From Didymodactylos carnosus (lineage: Eukaryota; Rotifera; Eurotatoria; Philodinida; Philodinidae), in the NCBI GenBank assembly GCA_905250885.1, contig CAJNOQ010002490.1, forward strand, positions 1 to 24,072: DNA of 24,072 nt, written 5' to 3'. A model generated the notes under the pieces. The model was not told the DNA's origin. It ran no database searches and worked only from the letters and a program-made list of their open reading frames with translations. Within the stretch, counting starts at the first letter, position 1, and each line of letters begins with the position of its first letter. Positions 11,316 through 19,790 of this stretch are shown piece by piece. Made by a program: the position numbers and the translations under genes.

Positions 11316-11711
11316 GCTGCTGATGCTTACAGATCGTCGACGAAAGCTTTGGATTCTTCGAAACAAAAAGATTAATTGTTGTTATTTCCACCCAAAGATG
11401 TACATGACATTCGTCTCAGATTTCCCATCTAAGTGTTTGAAAGTGATACTGCTTCTCCCGATTTCGCGTAGTCTTACCTTTCTTCAGCGTACTTATCTTT
11501 CTTTGTTGATCAAAATCAATACATTTCTTGCTCAGCTATTCCGTACAAACCTTGAAGGTGATTTTAACAATACAATATAACAATACGCGCCTGTTCTTTT
11601 TCTGGTTCATTGAGAAAGCCATGCGTTGATCTTTACGCACTACAAGGACAGATAATTTATTATTTAAAAGAAGGAGAGGACTTACACCAGCTTTTCTAGG
11701 TCATTCATATT

Positions 11712-11838
11712 TTAGCTTGACTACGCTTCCTGGGGCTTTCGATCGGTCATTTACTATTCATGAACCTAAATTCGCTGTAATTGTTATTTAATTGGAAGCT
11801 TCACGAAATTTTCTAACGGTTTCGTATGCTACCTCTAT
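11712..11838. repeat. 127-bp direct repeat, copy 2
   Basis: This is the second copy of the repeat at 11189-11315, in the same orientation. The high identity implies a recent duplication or insertion, or ongoing gene conversion. The 396 bp between the copies contain only a TTG-initiated open frame that begins inside copy 1 and shows no recognisable protein features. Confidence 0.8.
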
Positions 11839-12916
11839 TTCATCAACAACCTATGATACCGTATTTTATAAAAGTTTTTATGCAAAAACACGAACACTTA
11901 AAGATTTGGCAGTAGTCTTTTTCACAGAGTACAAGTACGCACGTATGGGTATTAGTCTTATTAGTTGACCATCTGGTACCTAGCACACACCTTTATGTTG
12001 TATTTATACGTCGAGTATCCTGAAAAAAATAAAGTATTAACGTTGTTTTGCAAGCACTTGATGCTACTCTTGATGAAAATTCTGAATTTGATAGAAAAAA
12101 TAAAATTAGTCATATACTCGGTTTCGACATATGCTTTTGCATGACACAAAAAGAAAAAAGGATTGCTTCAATGAAGAAAAAAAAGAATAAGAAATGCTTT
12201 TAAAATTATATCGTTTCTTTTCCTTCTTTCTACAGATTGTACAAGCTGCTGTAGAAAGAACTTTTCCTATGTGCAGCAATATAATGGTTCGCTGTTTTTG
12301 TGGACGTCTGAAGCAGAAAATCCCTATTACTGATTTCTACTATTTTGCTTTTATTTTATTTCTCTTGTTCGTGTTTCGAAGTGATGAATAAACTTTAAAC
12401 CAAATCCACCATAGTATTTGAACGTGATACTATAAACGCTTTCTTAGGAAATATTGGCTGTTCGTTTGGTGCCACTGTGATTTAAAAGGATGACAATATC
12501 AATTTTTCTTTTATTATGACATTTTAAAGAATCAGTGTCGAAGTCAATATCATATTTTTAATGGAATTGTTTCGTTTTGCAAGCATAGCGTAAACAAGCT
12601 AATGATAACAATCATGGTGACTTTCCTACAATATCCATGATGATTCGATGATTCTGGAGGGAGATGATCAAAAATATTAAAAAGTGATTGCATACTGTCT
12701 CCATGAAACTTATGACTAAACCACGTCATTAGCTACAGGGCACTGAATGTCAACCTAAATGTATTGTGAGCCCTAAGCGATGAATAGAATTAGCAAATAT
12801 TGCAGGATAAAGGCTTTTTTCATTGAACAGAACGAATGAAATCAAAAGGAAAACAAATACGTTTGAAGCAATTCTTTCTTCTTTTTTCGTCATACAAAAG
12901 CATATGTAAGCCATTG
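11839..12916. other. mostly non-coding; two weak plus-strand exon-like stretches
   Basis: A good acceptor (CTTCTTTCTACAG, ending at 12235) is followed by an open stretch, 12236 to about 12333, reading NFSYVQQYNGSLFLWTSEAE before a TGA. A second open stretch near 12400-12480 reads RDTINAFLGNIGCSFGAT before a possible GTGATT donor. Their phases were not joined into a model. They could be decayed exons of the plus-strand gene that ends at 13619. The rest shows nothing. Confidence 0.25.
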
Positions 12917-13255
12917 CTAGAAACCAAGTATATGATTAACTTCATTTTTGCCATCAAGTGCAGAATTTCCATGCAAAATTAGCCCATATATATATTCAAC
13001 GTTTTCTGATGTATCATAGACGAGAGATGGTAAAAGAGCGATGGCAATTATCCTATGATTACTGTTGAACTTCGTGTCGAAAATTTCAACGACTATTAAA
13101 TCGACCGAAAAACAGCTGATGTCCAATTGTACTGGTTTGGAAGATCTTTTCACCTGAAGACTAAACGCGCGAAAGTCCAATATAAAACCCATTAAATTGA
13201 AGCTTTCAGAGTATTGTGCTTTATATATATTATTTTTATAGTCTACTGCATACAC
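12917..13255 (-). CDS. hypothetical 112-residue open frame
   Basis: Not recognised. It is the longest uninterrupted open frame in the 12-14 kb part. The composition is protein-like (AQYSESFNLMGFILDFRAFS ... KFNSNHRIIAIALLPSLVYD) with no Trp and no signal peptide. A TTGTGTGTATGCAG acceptor sits just upstream of the first in-frame codons, and a CAG-GTGAAAAG donor lies inside, so it could be one or two exons rather than a complete gene. The NHRIIAIALLPSLVYDTSEN stretch loosely recalls the middle strand of DDE transposases, but no catalytic residue pattern could be confirmed, so I do not assign it. It overlaps weaker plus-strand open stretches. Confidence 0.3.
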   Translation of the reverse strand: MYAVDYKNNIYKAQYSESFNLMGFILDFRAFSLQVKRSSKPVQLDISCFSVDLIVVEIFDTKFNSNHRIIAIALLPSLVYDTSENVEYIYGLILHGNSALDGKNEVNHILGF

Positions 13256-13377
13256 ACAAGGTCAAAAGTCCTCAGGAACTGAATTACGTAACGATAAATA
13301 ACATACATTAGATACTTGTTATTCTTTAACTGTTTTACAAACAGCTTGTCGAATAGACCTTTGGTCTAAAAATAAAA

Positions 13378-13619
13378 TCCCTACGTAAGATCTCACTTAA
13401 GTTTCGTAAATAGTGTACGGGCGAGGATTGAGGTATATTATCGTTTCAAACTTCAAACTTCTACTGCTGAGTTCTGTGTTATAGCGGATATCGGCGTTTC
13501 ATAAGAAGTTGAAGAAAATCGTTGCAGAAAATTCCTCGAGTCCGACTTCAAGTCCTAAGTATGGGTCTCCAGTTTCGGAAAAAGATATTGAATCACGATC
13601 ATTGAAAATTAATGAATAA
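13378..13619 (+). CDS. last two exons of an unrecognised plus-strand gene
   Basis: An open stretch to 13432 (SHLSFVNSVRARIE) is followed by a GTATAT donor at 13433. The acceptor TTCTGTGTTATAG ends at 13484, giving a 52-bp intron with matching phase (0/0). The final exon, 13485-13619, reads RISAFHKKLKKIVAENSSS and then a Ser/Pro/Glu-rich tail, with TAA at 13617-13619. The basic-amphipathic plus Ser-rich composition is typical of a disordered C-terminal tail. Upstream exons were not established; candidates near 12236 and 12408 are weak. Function unknown. The splice fit and tail composition are the only support. Confidence 0.35.
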
Positions 13620-13641
13620 ACTTAGGAAATAAATGTGCAAA

Positions 13642-13848
13642 CTATTGTAACTTTTCACTCAAAGTTATTAAATAATCTTTAAATTCTTCATTCATACTGC
13701 TGATAATTCTAGAAAATATTGTACAAAAATACTCTTGTCTATAAATAAAAGAAGAAAGGCAAACTTTACGATAAACGTCGCATTCGTAAAGACTTCTACA
13801 TTGATGCACATGTTTTCGTTCGTCGATGTATTCGAACAAACTCTTCAT
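13642..13848 (-). CDS. hypothetical 68-residue open frame
   Basis: Not recognised. It is ATG-initiated (13848) and ends at TAG 13642. It is Cys-, Tyr- and Arg-rich (HVHQCRSLYECDVYRKVCLS), with an acidic C-terminal part (MNEEFKDYLITLSEKLQ). There is a stop codon immediately before the ATG in frame. It converges tail to tail with the plus-strand exon ending at 13619, 22 bp away. It may be a short gene or a chance frame. Confidence 0.25.
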   Translation of the reverse strand: MKSLFEYIDERKHVHQCRSLYECDVYRKVCLSSFIYRQEYFCTIFSRIISSMNEEFKDYLITLSEKLQ

Positions 13849-14840
13849 CTAAATCCACTTTAACACTTAATTTCGAAAGATCATTTTCTGCTACCTAGGA
13901 ACTATCAATATGTTATTGGCCATGATTATTTCAAACAATAAAAGATTATATATAATCATGCGTCGAGTGCTTAAAATATAACATCAGTCGTCAAAAGCCA
14001 ACTGGATATTTAAAATCAATTCAACCATCAGATAAAATATTTCAGATTATTCACATGGGCTACGGGGAACTAGTAAGGACAGAATGCAATGCAACAACGT
14101 ATTCTACATCAACAACAATTATTCAAACAGCGGTATAATCAAACTCCAAAGGCTTAATCCACAATACCAATAATTTAGTATCGGTGAAAATTTTAGCTTT
14201 ACGTTTAAAGTTAGATGAACAATATTATGAACCTTCTGCAATTGTTTCTGCACAACATTCAACATACTTCATTGAAACTCCCAATACTTAACAATATCAA
14301 TAAGTTCATGTTAGTCAATTGAAACCTGTTCGAGGATGAGTCCAAAGTTGCATCCAGTATTTGTAAAATCCCATAACAGTGGCAGCATTCTGATTAAACA
14401 AAAAAAGAAACAAAATATCATTACCATTTTGACGATATAATGTATGATAAATCGCAATGATGGTTGCAGCACCTTGATTATATCAATACCACATAAACAA
14501 AATTCATAATAGACAGAACTTGCTATACTTTTAATTGCGCTAAGTTTCATTTTTTTGCGGAGGGGAGACGGTGTTATGTAAGGATTATAAATCATTCCAC
14601 AAGTACAATTCTTCTTATACATGTCGCATCTTGTTGGAGACATACGACATATATTAAGAACATTCTAGATATTCTTTTCTAGGTTCCCCCAGTCTTAGTT
14701 AGTTCTAGTTCTGGATTATTTCCTACTTTTAAAACTGTATATAAGGACTTATTTTCTCAGTGTATATCATCAGTAGTTTTTTAAAATTACATTTGAAATA
14801 AAGATAGGAAAAGATAATGCTAATTACTTTTTTATCGTAA
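13849..14840. other. intergenic, nothing firm
   Basis: A+T-rich. The open frame on the minus strand (14311-14643) contains Phe/Ile-rich stretches expected of A+T-rich non-coding DNA. No splice-supported exons or repeats were found. Confidence 0.4.
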
Positions 14841-15012
14841 CAGCGTACGTACATGTATTTAATTTCTGAGTATTCGTGCGTACGCGTACTCAGACGATAA
14901 GTATGTATACGTACACATGGATCCCAAAAATGTACGTATAAGTACATGTTGCTCACAAATGTGCGAACGTGTGCATATATTGAGAAAGACAATTCCGTAC
15001 GTACGGTCTACA
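14841..15012. repeat. cluster of GTAC-centred palindromes
   Basis: Within 170 bp the tetramer GTAC occurs about ten times, mostly inside longer palindromes: GCGTACGTACATGT, GTGCGTACGCGTAC, TATACGTACACATG, ATGTACGTATAAGTACAT and CCGTACGTACGG. CTGAGTA...TACTCAG forms an outer stem around the second of these (about 14866-14893). CpG content is locally high compared with the A+T-rich surroundings. There is no coding potential. It is probably a microsatellite-like (GTAC)n derivative or a protein-binding cluster. Confidence 0.55.
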
Positions 15013-15724
15013 ATGTAATTTTTAGAAAACTATAGAGACTTTGCAGACTAGATTAATATAAATAGGATGCTTTTTTTAAAAAACTTCAAACTTTTTTACC
15101 AACCCGCTTCGGTAATATAACTGCAGCTAGAATCTCTCAGTACTTTTTGAACCATACGTGTTTTTGTACCATCTGTCTTCTATTTCAAACCTTGCATTGA
15201 TAAGCGAATGCCTAACTTCATATCATGCGTATCTCCAACAACCATGAGCGAAACTGAGTGTTTAATAACCCACCCATCTGTTGTATGAAACCCAGCCCGG
15301 ATTCCTCCAGTTTAAAATTTTTCTAAAAAAACTCTTTGAATTTTGAAAATATATTCAAGCTTCGTAGAAAAGTTTGCAAACTTTAGAAAAATAAATAAAA
15401 ATAGGTATCGTACAAAAATATTTCTAGCCTCTGTCTGGAACCAATCTCTGGTCTTTGGTCATCGCACGAACAGTTTTTCTACTATTTTCTGCAAGACTTA
15501 TCCACTAGTTTCTTTATTTCGATCTTAGACCCATGCACTTAAGAAACGTACTTGTGATCTTTTGCAGCAGTATACTGTGACAATTTCGACATTGCTAAAC
15601 TCATTGTTGTAGCTAATTTCATATCATCGTCATGGAAATTAAATATGGTTCACCCGTCATCTGGCTGCATTCTTTACAAACATTTGGATGACATTCTCTA
15701 GAATAAATTTGTCCATGTTGAAAA
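15013..15724. other. intergenic, nothing seen
   Basis: Downstream of the unknown gene at 15725-16574 (minus strand). No splice-supported exons and no repeats longer than about 15 bp. Confidence 0.4.
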
Positions 15725-16574
15725 TTATAAGAGCTTCATCGATATCAAGTGACCGTCCAGTGACACAAAAACAAGATGATCTTTATTGATTATTGGAACA
15801 CTGATCAAAGTTCGAGGATTATCACTAGGATCTATCCTCACCGTCGTTTCTTTTATTAATTGTGATGTGAAATTTCTGCTCATGCCATCAACTGCTTTTG
15901 GATTAATATTCATACTAATACCACCAAACACTTGTATATGATTATTTTGTACACTATTATCATGCGTAAATGAAAAAGAAAGTACGTCTTTTTGAAAATT
16001 TGAATTTTTGATCGTGCATAAAATTGATAGATTACATTCATATCTATTGATATATGTGGTCGTCCTTAAAGAAGGTTAGCAAATTAAAAATGATTTTTCG
16101 CCTCTTACTTCAAGTTCGATGTAGTCCAACATTTTATTACCTTCCGACAGTGGGTTGTGCGCTCCACAGATGTATTAGCCAGATGCTAATTTTTCCTTCA
16201 AAACTCCAGTCTGTCTTTCTCCCTTCTACGGGGCATCTAGACAAAAAACATCTTTCAACCTTTTTAGCGTAATCTGTATTGTTTTGCAAGTTCGTAATGA
16301 ACGAGAGAAAAACAGTCCTACACTAAGCAAAAAGATTCCTGCTCTCCAGTAGAGATGAGCGAGATCAGTCCGAAGTCATTCTAGCGGGTGCACTGGATTT
16401 GAATAGCCAAAGATCAGAACCAAGTTTTTCAAACGTAGTCTTTTCAACTTCTTTCTTTTCTCTATTAGGGCTCTCTCGATATGCTTGTGCATTCGGAGTG
16501 TAGGGTTCGTCAAAATTATATTGCAGGTTAAAATGTCTACGTTGGTTTAAGATATCATCTCCTGCGGTCGTCAT
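15725..16574 (-). CDS. unrecognised three-exon gene
   Basis: Function not recognised. Exon 1 starts at ATG 16574 and is hydrophilic and charged (NREKKEVEKTTFEKLGSDLW); its 3' end is uncertain (a GT at 16393 or 16434, or a GC donor). Exon 2, 16322-16141, follows a strong acceptor (TTTTTGCTTAG) and reads FLSFITNLQNNTDYAKKVER ... KTDWSFEGKISIWLIHLWSA. A 76-bp GT-AG intron (16140-16065, phase 2) joins exon 3, 16064-15725, which reads TTTYINRYECNLSILCTIKN ... NDHLVFVSLDGHLISMKLL-like beta-rich sequence and ends at TAA 15725-15727. The total is about 220-235 residues, with no signal peptide or membrane span evident. The phases of exons 2 and 3 match, with 60 and 112 codons open without a stop, which is the main support. 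The plus-strand frame at 16054-16272 is its shadow. Confidence 0.55.
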
Positions 16575-17185
16575 GTCGCTTCATAGTTTAGTGTCGTCAC
16601 GCTTTCGGGAATCAGTTCAGAAAACAAAGAGCAGGCGGTCTTATAATCCGTGAATAATCAAATCACAATACACAATACACAGGACACAATGATACTTCAA
16701 TAATTTCGTCCTACACCAGAAGTACTAATAAGAGTTATTACAACTCTCGGCGTTGGAGTCGCAAAAGATAAGAATGTAATAACTAGCCAAATGTAAGATT
16801 ATAAGAGTCGATAATGAGAGATAATAAGTAATCCAGCACCCCATCCCATCCTCACCATGGCCAATATGGCCAACCAGAAAACCGTTGTAGCCCAATATAA
16901 GTGAGACCTAGACACTTGTTTCTAAATCAGTACTCGACACTGATTTAGAAAAAATATTATTACAATTTTCTGTCTTGCAATACACATAAGATAAGTCGAA
17001 TTTATGACAGAGCTCCGTTTTTCCGGTTTTTGAAGTCTTCACAGCTTTTCTCAATTTTCTCTGTGTAGAAAAGGTTTTTGGGGGCTGCGAAGGTGATATC
17101 TGAGATCAGTTCGATGCGGTGAATCAGAATATGTATAACAAAAGTAAACGAAATTGCACTGCAAATTTTGAATTGGCTGAACCTT
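16575..17185. other. intergenic, LTR-like composition in part
   Basis: Between the unknown gene and the foldback repeat. The part at 16680-17000 has a more balanced composition and contains CCCCATCCCATCC, paired TGGCCAATATGGCCAA words and a strong hairpin. This recalls a solo LTR, but no second copy, target duplication or primer-binding site was found. No coding exon is supported. Confidence 0.3.
16919..16951. repeat. perfect 13-bp stem-loop
   Basis: TTTCTAAATCAGT (16919-16931) and its exact complement ACTGATTTAGAAA (16939-16951) flank a 7-nt loop. A perfect 13-bp stem with so short a loop is unlikely by chance in a given spot. It could be an RNA hairpin near the end of a transcript or LTR-like element. 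Confidence 0.6.
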
Positions 17186-17633
17186 AACACCTCTAGTGTG
17201 GAATGTGGTTGTGCAATTCAGGTAATCTCTTCGTTCGTTCTCCGCAAGCAGAAACGGTGAATTCCGCGAAGGAAGAAACCAGTGACGGCATGACAGTAAC
17301 GCAACACGCTACCATTTTGAATACAGAAAGGGAAAATTGTTTTTTTCTTTGGTCGCACCTTACTGTTCTATCAACTGTTTTTTTATGATGTCTATATTAT
17401 TCTTGTAACAAACGTTTAAATTTTTATTTTAATGTTATTATAGATTGAAAAACAAATTTTTCGCATAATTTCTCCAGTGTTTTTTCCCTTTCTGTATCTA
17501 AAATGGTTACATGTTGCGTTGCTGTCATGCCGTCACTGATTTCTTCCTTCGCTGAATTTATCGTTTCTGCTTGCAGAGAACGAACGAAGAGGTTGCCTGA
17601 ATTGCACAACCACATTCATACTACGAGTGTTAC
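17186..17633. repeat. foldback element with about 150-bp inverted arms
   Basis: The left arm (about 17186-17336) and right arm (about 17483-17633, reverse complement) are close to 90% identical, with a loop of about 146 bp. The outer ends both read TAACAC... inward, then AATGTGGTTGTGCAATTCAGG. Each arm contains an open frame that, read outward to inward, gives nearly the same peptide (MWLCNSGNLFVRS...QAET), ending in the loop. Differences between the arms include about seven amino-acid-changing and four silent changes, so there is no sign of protein-level constraint. The element is probably a MITE or foldback transposon; a transcript through it would make a long double-stranded RNA. It lies about 380 bp upstream of the kinase gene. 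Confidence 0.75.
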
Positions 17634-17699
17634 TGTAGTTTTATTGTTTATATATATATAATGCATAAATATAAATTCGTCATTTATATTTAAAACATA

Positions 17700-17895
17700 A
17701 AAATAATTAAATGTTGGAAAAATTTATCTTTATTTTATAAAACTAAACGATTCATTTATATTTATTTCTTTATTTCTACATTTAAAGGTAGATATATAAA
17801 TGAATCATTTACTGTTATAAGATAAAGATAAATTTTTTTATCATTTATTTATATTTACTTTTTAAATATAAATGATTCATTTAGATTTATTTTCT
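17700..17895. repeat. A+T-rich nested palindrome with repeated ATGATTCATTTA words
   Basis: AAATTTATCTTTATTTTATAA (about 17718-17740) pairs with TTATAAGATAAAGATAAATTT (about 17815-17836). Inside it, CGATTCATTTATAT pairs with ATATAAATGAATCAT, and a third copy, AAATGATTCATTTAGATTT, lies at about 17869-17888. The region is over 80% A+T and sits 120 bp upstream of the kinase start codon. It could be a second small foldback element or promoter-proximal A+T-rich DNA. Confidence 0.55.
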
Positions 17896-18011
17896 AAAGT
17901 TACACTAAATTAACACCTCAAATTCACACCATGAAGCCAGAACAAGACAATAGCTGAACCGCTAGATCACTGACATTGCCACGATTCATTTGAACATTGC
18001 AGGTCGGACTG

Positions 18012-19789
18012 ATGGCCGACAAGAGTGAACCATTGATCGAGCGCGTCGAAAAACTCGGAGATGGTGGCTTTGGCGTCGTTTATATAGGTATGTATCGAGG
18101 ACAACAGGAAGTGGCTATTAAAGTTATCAAAGGAAGGCTATCGGATGAAGCGCAAGCCGAAGCAAACGTTCTCAAACGGCTGAACCATCGGAATATCATC
18201 CGGTACATTGATATAATCCGAAGTCGAGACGAAACGTCACTTATCATGGAGTTTGTCGATGGCGGCAGTCTGTGTGATTACATAAGGAGAACCGCTCAGT
18301 CGTCATCATACTGGCGAGCGACTCGACAGATGATGATCGATGTTGCGTATGGCATGTCCTATTTACATGACCTAAACATTGTCCATGCTGACTTAAAGAG
18401 CGACAATATTCTGCTACGGCATAACTATGGTGCAGTCATATGCGACTTCGGTCTTGCAAAGACAATTGTTGATTCCAGAACGGCGACTACGTGTACAGTT
18501 TCAGGTACGAGCGGGTGGGCTATAAAAGTACACAAAAATTCGTTTTAAGTTTAGTAGACAGCAAGCATTGCTCTGCAAAATCGTTCGAGTTAAAAAAAGC
18601 ATATCAACAGTTATTTCACGATAACCTTTCGTAGTTCAGTACTGCGGCGAACAGCAACAGGTCGGTCGCAGCAATGTCAATCTGATTAATCAACGGTTTT
18701 TTGGGTTGGTTCTCTCCTCTCAATTCATCTAGCTGCATAATTCGCACTCAACTGAATAATCAAGGTGATTGAGATCAGGACTAGGAATGATGTATGACTA
18801 GTATCAAGTAGTGGTAACGGTCATCTGTTTTGTGGATCTGTTTTTCTTTTGGTATATTTCCGAAAGTGTGCCGACGATGTTCCAAAATTCTACAGTCATC
18901 TAAACCCCGTTCTTGCAATTCCAATGCAACGTGCTGTACGCCTTCACTTTGTATGAGTTTCTGAATATATAAAAAGTGTAACAAATAGTATCTGTTAACT
19001 GAGTTCAAAGTGAAATGTCTAAACGGTGAAGCAATCTTTCCAAAAAATTACAAGTGATCCACCCTTTATAATTCATTAGCTGATTTGTTGTTTGTAGGAA
19101 CGGATGCCTGGCTAGCACCAGAACTTTGTCTTGATCGACCCGAGAGAAGTTCATTTCCATCTGATGTGTGGGCCTTTGGTTGCATCTTACTTGAAGTCAT
19201 TTCTAAGAAAACTCCATGGAAAGATCAATACCAAAACGACAGAGTTCTCCTGAATGCATTGGCCAAGCCGGAGAATGCAATTATCTTTGAAAACATCTGC
19301 CCTACCCAGAGGGCTCCAAAGAAACTGCGCACAATTCTGTGTCGCTGCTGTGCCTGGCAGAAGGCTGTCCGACCCAAATTTTCTACCATAACTAGTGATC
19401 TCTCTTCTATATCCGAAGCGGATCTTCTGAACATCAATTGCGGACAAGAGAAATCGTTGCTATCGGGGTCGTCAAATCTACAGCCCTCGACTGTTATTAC
19501 TGGACGCCCGACCATCACTTCGTCGTCATCAGCACCGAAAGCTTATACCAATGATCTTGATAATGTTGAAAAGTCATTAGCACAAATCAAATTAAAAAGT
19601 TTAAAGGCACAACGCTTGAGTTCAGCAAGTCGTCAAACGGGTGAAACGGAAGGCCGTTCTGCCAATGAAGACCGGATTGTGACTTACGACAAAGACAATG
19701 CTCGTTGCATTTACGAAGGACCACGCGGTGGACTCTACTACTTTAACTCGAGTGGTAGAAAGGTGTACACAAAACACGACTTCAAATAA
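18012..19789 (+). CDS. protein kinase (TKL-like) with C-terminal PBCV-type basic adaptor domain
   Basis: Two exons, 18012-18504 and 19098-19789, joined by a 593-bp GT-AG intron (phase 1); predicted 394 residues. The kinase domain (about 9-270) shows the glycine loop GDGGFG (16-21), VAIK Lys37, a likely helix-C Glu50, the catalytic loop HADLKSDN (125-132), DFG (145-147), a LAPE motif (170-173) and DVWAFGCILLE. The Arg of HRD is Ala, so this is a non-RD kinase, but all catalytic residues are kept. The intron falls in the activation loop; the splice restores SGTDAWLAPE. A Ser/Thr-rich linker (about 285-365) leads to GPRGGLYYFNSSGRKVY (372-388), like the small basic adaptor on chlorella-virus kinases. 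I prefer ATG 18012; an in-frame TTG at 17997 directly precedes a likely 5'-UTR acceptor (ATTGCAG). Likely cytosolic Ser/Thr kinase; substrate unknown. Confidence 0.9.
18781..18960 (-). CDS. antisense exon-like open frame inside the kinase intron
   Basis: Not recognised. On the strand opposite the kinase, a good acceptor (TTTTTATATATTCAG, ending at 18961) is followed by 59 open codons with protein-like use: SEGVQHVALELQERGLDDCR, then HRRHTFGNIPKEKQIHKTDD, ending TAG 18781-18783. No upstream exon was found on the minus strand within the intron; 19098 onward is kinase coding sequence. It may be a fragment of another gene inserted into the intron, which would also explain why the intron is 593 bp rather than about 50-70. 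Chance is possible. Confidence 0.3.
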   Translation of the reverse strand, partial: KLIQSEGVQHVALELQERGLDDCRILEHRRHTFGNIPKEKQIHKTDDRYHYLILVIHHS

Positions 19790-19790
19790 A
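19785..19790 (+). terminator. polyadenylation signal AATAAA overlapping the kinase stop codon
   Basis: AATAAA at 19785-19790 includes the TAA stop (19787-19789). If used, the 3' UTR would be only about 15-30 nt, as in very compact genes. No other AATAAA occurs in the next 100 bp. Confidence 0.4.

Noticed and set aside
11269-11580. 103-residue plus-strand open frame
   Set aside because: Starts at TTG inside a direct repeat. Composition is that of A+T-rich non-coding DNA, with no domain or splice support.
12917-13255. Transposase (DDE/MULE-like) identity for the 112-residue frame
   Set aside because: Only a loose resemblance in one strand-like segment; no catalytic acidic triad could be placed.
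14311-14643. 110-residue minus-strand open frame
   Set aside because: Phe/Ile/Lys-rich and without protein-like segments or flanking splice sites. Likely chance in A+T-rich DNA.
16054-16272. 72-residue plus-strand open frame with hydrophobic stretch
   Set aside because: Antisense to exons 2 and 3 of the spliced minus-strand gene, which has matching splice phases.
16680-17000. Possible solo LTR
   Set aside because: Composition and hairpin are suggestive, but no second copy, target duplication, primer-binding site or retroelement protein was found in the window.
19187-19518. Two minus-strand open frames of 86 and 97 residues
   Set aside because: Both are shadows of kinase exon 2.
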